A stretch of 15,378 nucleotides of DNA, taken from Phoronis ovalis (Eukaryota > Phoronida > Phoronidae). The translations under genes were made by a program, and so were the position numbers. Each line of letters opens with the position of its first letter. Position 1 is the first letter of the stretch. The notes under the pieces are model-generated. The model made no database searches, was not told the DNA's origin, and saw nothing but the letters and a program-made list of their open reading frames with translations. Below, one piece after another: positions 1 to 7,227 of the stretch. The stretch is taken from the NCBI GenBank assembly GCA_028565635.1, contig JAOXYB010023225.1:1259-16636 (forward strand), in the 5' to 3' direction.

Positions 1-180
1 ATGATACATAGTGTTGATGATCATGATGATGCTGATGCTATAAATAATGATACATAGTGTTGATGATCATGATGATGATGATGTGGATGTTTTTATATAC
101 ATTGACTTTGATCATGAGGATGACTATGGCGATGACGGTGCCGGTAACGGTGACGATTACGATGATGATAGTGTTAGTAA
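1..180. repeat. GAT-rich cryptic microsatellite with 46-bp tandem unit
   Basis: The sequence starting ATGATACATAGTGTTGATGA at base 1 recurs at base 47, so a unit of about 46 bases is duplicated (about 31 bases of clear identity). It is followed by impure GAT/ATG/GAC triplets to about 175. In the minus-strand gene it lies in the intron after exon 6, starting about 30 bases past the donor. The long minus-strand open frame through it (Ile/Val/Thr-rich) is a by-product of the triplet repeat and not coding. Confidence 0.8.
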
Positions 181-208
181 GAGTTTGAATGATAAGTAAA
201 ATATACAC

Positions 209-371
209 CTTACAAACTCCTTTGTGAAGTTTGGATTGGCTGACTGCATTCTCTGGAGAGTCAAGGAACTGGGAAATAAAGCAGTGGAAATAGTGTAAAG
301 GTATTCCATTTCCGAACACGGCACTTTGCATTGACACGAATCAATGAAACTTTCGTTAGCAACATATTTGT
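209..371 (-). CDS. DEG/ENaC exon 6: CxCxxPC segment before TM2
   Basis: Begins after a TTTCTATTTTTAG acceptor (ending 372). It encodes DKYVANESFIDSCQCKVPCS, then EMEYLYTISTALFPSS and a short helix-like stretch ending NPNFTKEF. The CQCKVPC motif followed by Glu, Tyr and a Ser-Thr strand is the last strongly conserved ectodomain block before TM2 in this family. Two donors are possible: after 209 (AG|GTGTAT, adding VAL and two bases) or after 214 (TTT|GTAAGG, phase 0). The second fits the donor consensus better; the first fits the usual family spacing slightly better. The next exon lies left of the window. Confidence 0.88.
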
Positions 372-3288
372 CTAAAAATAGAAATTATCAAACAATGATA
401 AACTTCATATGTACTCTTGAAAATATGACAACTTAACACACAAAGTAGATTATGGCTGTTTTGCTGTGAATTTCACATATTGAATACTTACCAAATGCGT
501 CGATAACACAATTCCATGTACGAACGTCGCAAATAGAAGCGCCACCTGCAATATGAAAAATTGCAACTTAAAAAGAAAGTACTTATTTTTCATGCAAAGT
601 AATAATATTATTTCCTTATTTCAGCATGCAGGGCTATATAATCCTTGATACGAGTACTAACAAAGTTTTACTTAATAATTGTATAGTTTTGTTACGTCAG
701 TTTTTAATATAATTTAGTATTGTCGTGGGAACGTAGAAATCGAATCCAATTTAAATAGTTCTAAGAAACGTATAATTATTAAACGGATCAAAATTTAAGT
801 GCGTTCATTTACCTGGTCCGTAAACATTCTTACATCCGCAATAGTCTACAGTAAAATTATTCAAACATTCAGATCTACATCCTGACAAGCTGTAAGTGTC
901 GAAGAACTTAAGGTGGTTGTAAAAATCTGTAGCTGTTGTGTTTATACATTTGCTGCCCTGATAAGGCGGCGGAAGAGACTCTACCTAAATTCAGAAAAAA
1001 ACATAGCTAGGTTCATATGTTCTGCCAGTAACCCTCGAATGTGTAGAACTTTAAACACCGTATAATAAGAAATTATGCTTGATAGCTCAAACGACTGTAC
1101 AAATGTTACAATAGAACACAATTATCTTAGATACAACATATTATTCATTGAATCTTCTGTTTCATTTAATAATTATCTTTCTGTAATATAGATATCTTAT
1201 ATTATATTGTTATATGTGGTGTTTTTTTGATTGTTTGGTTTTGCTGTAACAATATTTGCTCAAAAGTAAATTATTGTCGAAGATGTTTCTTTATATCTTT
1301 ATCTTTACAATTCTATATTATCCATGAATAACTTTGTGAGATACATGTATGTGGTGCCATAGAAATGTCTTATTATTATTATGATTATAAAGAATATCCT
1401 GAATTATGGTTTACGGTAATTAAGTAATCCATAAAAGAATTGCGGACATGGGATAGTTTTACTGGTAACCATACTGTATGTGTAGATCAATTTTCCTACT
1501 TAAAAGTAACAAAGCGTTTAAAACATTTCTAAATGCCCATAGCAAAATTTTAAACTTTAAAATCTACCTTTTTCGCTTTGACAGATACAAATGTTTCTGC
1601 ACCGGGACTGACAGCAAATCCCAACTCTTTCACAAGCGGCGTTTCATCGTGTCTATGGAGCAAAACCTACAAAATGATAACATAGACTAGCTTTGCAAAT
1701 TTCACCGTTAGATAACACGAAATTGGTATGTGATAGCAAATATAGGATCGTGGCACTCTGCTTTGAAAGTCGCAGCAGTCCCGACGTAGCAATAGTGTAA
1801 AGAATGCATTTCATCTCTGTTTTTGAGTAATTAAGTAGTTTGGTTTAATCTGCAGGAATATATACTGATATTTACTTACACTTCATATCTAACAACCTAC
1901 CCTAAATCCAGCAGAATTGGCATCACTAATCATATATTCATATTGCTCCACATTCATTCTCAGCCATAGTCCATATGCTGCACCCGTCTGGGACGCAAAT
2001 AATGTTCCATTCCAATTAAACTGATAACACACACCAAAATCTGTCAGCACTTCCTTCCATTCCGTCGCACAATTGAAACTACCACTTTTCCATTTACACT
2101 CTAAGAATGCATCTCCAGGCTTATGTGCTGCTTGTTTGGATAAGGTTAAGGGATCACCCATCGCAGAAATTTGTTGTATTACATTTATAATCAATGGATC
2201 AGTCCAGTTAATATTTAAGGTTCCTTGCTGTGCGCTGTTGCCATATGTGTATTCCAACATGTTTAACAACACTGGATTGTTGGCTAAGTTGCCTATTGCT
2301 GATTTTCTTATTTGGTTAAAGTTACAAATCGTTACTGTAGGGAAAGGCATTTTTGCTTCATGTCTGATACTACTTTTTGTGCGAATTGGTTTCACAACGT
2401 AGTGTTTTATTGACTCAGACACTATCACAATCATACCTGATAACATGGTTAAGACGAACACTGTCCACAAAACTCTGAAGTAAGAAGGAAAGTTATTCAG
2501 AAAATGTTATAAAAAAGAACTGAGTAACAAAGCAAATTAGTCAATTTTTGACAGCTTGGATGGTGCAACAAGTATTTTAAAATTCCAGTGAAGAAAACAT
2601 AATTATATTAATTTAAATTAATGACTTTTTTGCTGCGATCCATGAGAACTGAAACATATTTGTTACACTACGGTATGTACAAACATCGATTTTATTCAGT
2701 TCGATCTTGCAGTTGCGATTTTCTTTTGCAAAACATGGTGTGTTGAATAATGGAGAAAGTCATGGAATTGCTGAACAAATAAAGTAATATTTTTCAAATT
2801 TCCACAAACTAATCTCGTTTGAAATATTTGGATGTGTAGACTAGTAAAATAATAGGGAAAGAAATTACAACAAGACAAATATGGCTGAATATTCTAGTTA
2901 ATTTATCTATGCAGAAAAAAAAAACAAATTAAACAATTTGCAAATCGGAGCAAAAAAATACCTGGCTACTTATATTGAATTTTCGAATGCAGTTGTAAAC
3001 GAAATTACATAGTTATTAAATAGTTTCGTATTAGGAACATGTGGAACAAAACGATTTATCTTACCTTCTTACGGGGTTATACTTCCTATTAGCTATGTAC
3101 CTCATACCATGTAAAGACGTCTCCTCTCCAAAATCCATGAAATGTTGAACACTATCACTGTGACAGTCTGAACAGTGATTACAGCATCCATTCTGTTTTT
3201 TCATTTCAGTCGAATAATGAGAATCTTCTATTGAAAGTTTTACTGTACCATCATTTTTGGCTCTTAACATATCGTTATGTCTCAACAT
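209..3288 (-). CDS. DEG/ENaC-family ion channel gene, six coding exons, 3' end off window
   Basis: Partial gene for a degenerin/epithelial sodium channel-type subunit, a trimeric plasma-membrane cation channel with two membrane helices and a large Cys-rich ectodomain. Coding exons on the minus strand are 3288-3065, 2474-1901, 1666-1568, 984-813, 545-492 and 371-209; all five junctions keep the frame and about 428 residues are visible. Family hallmarks appear in order: His-Gly gating motif (H60-G61), TM1 (about 76-96), the PFPTVTICN block after TM1, a GVCYQFN segment, PPPY, then the Cys-rich region ending in CQCKVPC. The ectodomain end, TM2 and C-terminal tail (about 100 or more residues in usual 500-650-residue members) must lie left of base 1. 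No in-frame stop breaks the model, so it looks functional. The subtype (FMRFamide-gated, ASIC-like or other) cannot be set without TM2 and a tree. Exons are detailed separately. Confidence 0.93.
492..545 (-). CDS. DEG/ENaC exon 5: small Cys-containing exon
   Basis: A 54-base exon between an ATTGCAG acceptor (ending 546) and a strong GTAAGT donor (from 491). It reads (G)GASICDVRTWNCVIDAF, giving two further framework cysteines. The phase is carried as 1 then 1: its first two bases complete Gly357 and its last G begins Asp375, completed by AC in exon 6. The frame continuity on both sides is the main support, because the exon alone is too short to identify. Confidence 0.87.
813..984 (-). CDS. 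DEG/ENaC exon 4: PPPY and first Cys-rich segment
   Basis: A 172-base exon (57 codons plus one base) between a GAATTTAG acceptor (ending 985) and a GTAAAT donor (from 812). It begins VESLPPPYQGSKC and runs on to a Cys-rich segment, GCRSECLNNF..DYCGCKN. The spacing C...C...C.C is the conserved disulfide framework of the channel thumb and palm. N-glycosylation candidates are NTT and NFT. The single leftover G joins GT of exon 5 to make Gly357. Confidence 0.92.
1568..1666 (-). CDS. DEG/ENaC exon 3: ectodomain, 33 codons
   Basis: A 99-base exon between a TTTTGTAG acceptor (ending 1667) and a GTAGAT donor (from 1567), phase 0 at both ends. It reads VLLHRHDETPLVKELGFAVS followed by PGAETFVSVKAKK. 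This is the stretch expected in DEG/ENaC ectodomains between the 'aGF' segment and the 'PPPY' segment: a hydrophobic strand, a His/Asp-rich turn, a Pro-Gly and a beta-strand. It is too short and too enclosed by introns to show as a long open frame. The plus-strand frame at 1478-1690 overlaps it and is a shadow. Confidence 0.9.
1901..2474 (-). CDS. DEG/ENaC exon 2: TM1 and proximal ectodomain
   Basis: Encodes residues 75-266. It is preceded by a pyrimidine-rich tract and CAG acceptor (ending 2475) and followed by a GTAGGT donor (from 1900). It opens with the TM1 helix, VLWTVFVLTMLSGMIVIV, directly after the Arg-rich end of exon 1. Next come the family-typical KMPFPTVTICNFNQIRKS block, ectodomain sequence with Asn-linked glycosylation candidates (NWT, NGT), a C..C pair and GVCYQFNWNGT. 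It ends in SDANSAGFR in phase 0. An alternative acceptor two bases downstream (cagAG) would break the frame join with exon 1, which supports the 2474 boundary. The opposite strand carries a 109-codon open frame that is a shadow of this exon. Confidence 0.93.
3065..3288 (-). CDS. DEG/ENaC exon 1: cytoplasmic N-terminus with HG motif
   Basis: Encodes residues 1-74 plus two bases of codon 75. The ATG at 3288-3286 is chosen because it is the first in-frame ATG after the upstream stop at 3327-3325 and has A at -3; a second in-frame ATG is residue 7. The segment ends in FGEETSLHGMRYI, which matches the conserved pre-TM1 region with the His-Gly gating motif. An unusual cluster C35-C36-x-x-C39-x-x-C42-H43 lies upstream. 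The exon ends ...NPVR+AG at a GTAAGA donor (3064-3059). The two leftover bases join the first A of the next exon to give Arg75. A 5' untranslated exon may start after a TAG acceptor near 3331. Confidence 0.88.
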
Positions 3289-3329
3289 TGTTATATTGTA
3301 AGTGTACAGCTTTTCGTTCACTTTTTAAC

Positions 3330-5630
3330 ACTAAGATGTAACAGTAATACTCAGAAGTTAGAATTCAGATAGATTTTAGAAGCGAGTTTTCTAAATCGAT
3401 TCGAATAATATGAAATATTAATATTAATAATATAAAGTGAAGATTGATAATTAATTGAAATCACCTTTAATCACCGAAATTAATTGAAATCTTATATTGA
3501 TTATTTCCATCTACATTATAAAATATTACAAACTTTCTAATTGTTAAATAATTCTGCTTTCGCTGATTACCTCCTACTTTAAATTCAAATATCAATTATC
3601 AGCGTTGAACTAAAAGAAATTGATTCCCATTCTTTATATCCTGTGTACTTTTGTATACATTGAAGAAGCATCGACATTAATTTCCGTATATCAAATGCCA
3701 AGACAGGTATTTAATACTTCTACCATGTATGTAGTGCTGTTACTATATATATATATGTATGAAGTAGTTTTGTCCATGCAAAACGTATGGATATAATAAT
3801 GAACTGTAATAGGTTGTAAGATATTTTGTGTTGACAATCACAGCATATATCTTTGTAATCATGATTGCGCATGAAATTACGACACAGTTTGGATCAGCTG
3901 TAAAGTAAACATCTATTACAAACTCCATTCAAAGGAAGAATAATAAGTATAGAAAAGATCGAAATTTAAATTAATTTTTGTTATCTTTCTTGTACTAAAA
4001 TATTATTTTATTTTATTTGTATTCAAGCACATTATAGATACTTAACAAAAGAGAATTTAGGGACCACCTAAAAGGTAGTAAATTAAATATTTATGCGTTA
4101 CATACAGAGCAGTTTTTTTTTACATACTTTTGACATATCTCCTGCTCTATGATACATAGTTCCCAACATACAGTTATTGCCAAGTCACAAAAACAAAACA
4201 AAATATATCTCGGCTGCATTTTTAGTGCAGAATGATCTGTTTGATAGAAGCGAAAACTGCATAGTTGTCAAAACATAGTCCACGCGTTTTCCAAATAGAC
4301 CTAATGCAGATGCTTTAGAAATTCATCTGTTCAGCAGGAATTGCAAAATACTGGTACGAAGGTACTAAATATCGGTAATCACATAAAATTTTAATTGATA
4401 TTGAAATAAACTTATAAATATACAGTAAGATACTGTAAGATACAGAGATACAAATAAATATAACGCATACAGGCTAATGAAATAACAACAACGTTAATTG
4501 TGTTCGCTAAGGATTTATTGTATTTGCATCAGTTGCGTAACAAAAACGTCAATATATTGAATATGGCATAAAGCCACAATTCATTTAACTGCGGTGCTGG
4601 TCCAGAACTGCATTGTGATCAGTAAATCGAGATTGGTATAATCGTTCGTTTTAAATGTTAGTAACTATTATATTCCTATTTACACTGTCATTAGTGTAAT
4701 TTTTTATCTCTGCGTTATTTTTTATTATCACCTGAAACGCTTACAGATGCCTTTTCTAGTCTTCCCGGACTGTCTTTATAAAATAAAAAAAAAATCCTTT
4801 TGTTGCACACATTTTACCTAAAATGTTGTCTAAACTATAAGCTCTTTTAGTTTAGTAATGGCAATGCTTATTTTTACGTAAAGAAATCTCATCTCCATTG
4901 TTCTATGTCGGCGTACTATAACATGTCTTAAGGCACTAAGGCTCATTTATACTGTTTTAATAAAAAGTTACTTTGTGTGAAAAAAATGAAATGCGAATTT
5001 ATATTTAAACCAGTAACGAGGGTATAGCTTAGCCTTAAATGTTTATTTATGATAAACCAGCCAAAACTATATTGTGATACTGTAAATGCTACGTGATATA
5101 ATATCTTTTGTATTATGAATAATTGATCACAATATTAAACAGAGACTTCCCATTTCGTTTCCTTGGTCATAACAATTAATTACTATATTTATTTATATAT
5201 CTAGATTTATTCGTAATATTACATAAAAATAAATTCATATACTGAGTACTATGTATGATTTTATTCAAAGAAATATATTTTATTCTACCAAATCTTGCAT
5301 TCTTATAGTAAACGTTAGTGAATCTTGTTGTCCCCTGACGTAATGCATATAATGAATTATGAATATCAAAGGCAAAGCAAACCGTTCAGAATTGTGTTAT
5401 ACAAGGATCTTACAGTAATTTTGTTCCAGGGTTGACATTGCCATATAATGAAAATGATACCAAATATAGTCAAAAATTGTTTCTACTTATTGCAAGTGCT
5501 GTAAGATGAATCTGTTAATTTTCTCCTAGCATCCTAACTGCTTATTATACAATTTCGTGAAGTTTCTAATCTCATCTGTGAACAATAAAGTATGAGGTGA
5601 TTATAATTGTATAAATGTTGTTTGATTTCA
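3330..5630. other. AT-rich intergenic region, nothing recognised
   Basis: Both strands were read for protein motifs, splice-flanked short exons and terminal repeats. Only short AT-rich open frames (for example 3743-3928 minus) and A/T runs were seen. It is upstream of the minus-strand channel gene, so that gene's promoter and any 5' untranslated exon probably fall near its left end, but no core promoter element could be assigned. Confidence 0.5.
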
Positions 5631-5631
5631 A

Positions 5632-6410
5632 ATGTTTCCTGAAAGTAGTGGTCATGCTATGATTCGAGACGATGCTCTAGGATGCAGTTATGAGCGTAAT
5701 CCTTTCAATTGTGAATACAAAAGGCTCTCTACTAAGCGTTAAGCATCGGATGGCAGCTCTTATCAATCAAGCCTTACGAATTGAATTTTAACGTTATGGG
5801 AGGTAACAATTACGTACACCTTATTTGGATTTGTGAAGAAACCTGCATATTATTTCCCATAGGCTCCAATGCAATTTTCATCAAATTTGGACATAAATTA
5901 CCTAGCTTTCTTAAACGATAGCTTCAAATACTCTATGAGTTATTGTTCAGCGTCAGAGGAACCATACATGAAATTCTTGACACACACATTTGGTACTAAA
6001 ATTATCAATCACAGAAGCTTATTATCAGATGTTCCAAATATAGTTCTCAAATATTCGCAAACTTCATGTCCCAAATATCTTTTAAATATAAATCTAATCC
6101 AATTAATTTCTTTCCCAAGTAACAGAATAACCACCAATATTCCTGTAATTATTCTGACAAGCAGGACCCTAACCGCGGATGTACACTGTGAGACTCCTGG
6201 TGGCAAATAGTATTTTTTTCTTATCAAATATCGCCGTATTACGATCACTTGTACGGCCTTATTCGCCTTTGACCTCACACTCGAACAGGCTTTAAATCAT
6301 TTCATCGTGCTCAAAAGGAGAAATTTGAGCATAGATATAAAATCGCCAACTCCAAATTTCAAAACAGCATCATTGTCGATTATTGATCATGAACAATATT
6401 TATAAGCAGT
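5632..6410 (+). pseudogene. Polinton/Maverick capsid-type gene relic (F54H12.2-like), interrupted
   Basis: Two blocks in one reading frame resemble the structural protein family of Polinton (Maverick) elements that is annotated as 'F54H12.2-like' in many invertebrate genomes. Block 1 (5632-5790) includes MIRDDALGCSYERNPFN, with the diagnostic Asn-Pro-Phe-Asn. Block 2 (6211-6404) includes ALFAFDLT, then NHFIV and RRNLSIDIK, which fit the family's near-C-terminal Phe-Asp-Leu-Thr strand and the following strands. In-frame stops at 5743, 6208 and 6402 show it is dead. The blocks are about 350 bases further apart than I expect from the family, so DNA may have been inserted near 5850-6200. Family naming is from remembered motif patterns, not a search. 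Confidence 0.55.
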
Positions 6411-6720
6411 TAGATTTCGTTCTCAAGTGCGACTTAATCAGATCTCCATATAGTTTCGGAGAATACATTACCAAATGCTGTAAAAGCCTATTCCGCAGTT
6501 TACGTCGTCAATACCGATCCGGATTATTCACCAGGGCAACAATGATGACAACGGAATTTGTTTTTACTCTTACGGATTCCTACCATACTTTCATTCTGCG
6601 AATTAAATTTTCAACCCTTGGTGGTGATCGTGTTCGTTATTGCGTTACCAGTTAAAAGATTGTTATCTAATTAATCTATATTCTACCCACCAAGTTTCAT
6701 TACAGGTTAAGAACTGTTAT
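6411..6720 (+). pseudogene. Adenovirus-type cysteine protease relic (Polinton PRO)
   Basis: Follows the capsid-type relic on the same strand. Frame A (6441-6545) has an Asp...Leu-Pro stretch, then YVVNTDPDYSPG, which fits the segment before the catalytic His of adenain-like proteases carried by Polintons. A Gln sits where that His is expected, and a TGA (6543-6545) replaces the following aromatic. Frame B (from 6538) continues with GICFYSYGFLPYFHS, which fits the family's Phe-Asp-Ser-Tyr-Gly block, with the Asp lost. A later stretch ending near 6720 (VSLQVKNCYIYK) may be the active-site Cys region. The frameshift, stops and lost His mark it as inactive. Neighbouring capsid-type sequence supports the assignment. 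Confidence 0.5.
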
Positions 6721-6739
6721 ATTTATAAAACAGGGAAAC

Positions 6740-7140
6740 TGATTTAAATGAAGGGGCTTTCGATGTTCCTCGAAATGGAGTGACGACCCTAGGAGTCTTC
6801 GGTTAGTAATTTATTACCACCGTCGCTCTCACTACCAGTCAGTACCTGATACTAAAAAATAGCTGACAAATTAATTAACCTCTACCTCTACTCTAAAAGT
6901 TAATTATCATTTTAAATTGTGTTATTTATCATATTATATTTGATGCAGGTTATTAATATTTTTTGAATTGCCGTAAAAATCAATAATAAATGACACTTAA
7001 TTGCCGTCAGAATTATATATGTTATATATGTCTTTAATAGACTGTTGAATTGTTTATCGGAGAATCTTCCAAACACGTTTTTGAGTTACATGAAAGAAAG
7101 TTTTATTCTGAAAGACATAACAAGAAGCTGTTTTTTCTAA
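6740..7140. other. Non-coding upstream region of the GPCR gene
   Basis: There is no convincing coding sequence. A short GC-richer patch (6755-6850) interrupts AT-rich DNA. A TTTACAG immediately before the ATG at 7180 could be a splice acceptor, so a 5' untranslated exon could lie here. No TATA box or initiator could be assigned with confidence. Confidence 0.4.
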
Positions 7141-7179
7141 AAGTATATATCTCAACAATTTAGTAAACGAGTTTACAGA

Positions 7180-7227
7180 ATGGGACCAGATAATGTTACT
7201 ATGGACCCCACTTTGACTCATCAAGAA
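7180..7227 (+). CDS. GPCR coding exon 1 (16 codons)
   Basis: It reads MGPDNVTMDPTLTHQE and stops exactly at a consensus donor, GTAAGT (7228-7233). The ATG has A at -3 and G at +4, and an upstream in-frame stop lies at 7138. Phase 0 matches the acceptor at 9154, so Q-E joins V-D-L-Y-R of exon 2. The segment holds a glycosylation sequon (NVT), in keeping with a receptor ectodomain and no signal peptide. It is too short for normal ORF detection. The evidence is start context, donor quality and phase match; no transcript was available. Confidence 0.7.

Noticed and set aside
38-210. Extension of the channel frame through the Ile/Val-rich repeat as a membrane segment
   Set aside because: The hydrophobic run comes from translating the GAT repeat complement; donors at 214 or 209 end the exon, and the run lacks the TM2 selectivity motif.
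2073-2402. 109-codon plus-strand open frame
   Set aside because: Shadow of channel exon 2, which has strong family motifs on the minus strand.
6009-6278. Hydrophobic 89-codon minus-strand frame resembling a small membrane protein
   Set aside because: No start or promoter support; it overlaps the plus-strand capsid-type block and its extra segment, which explain part of it better.
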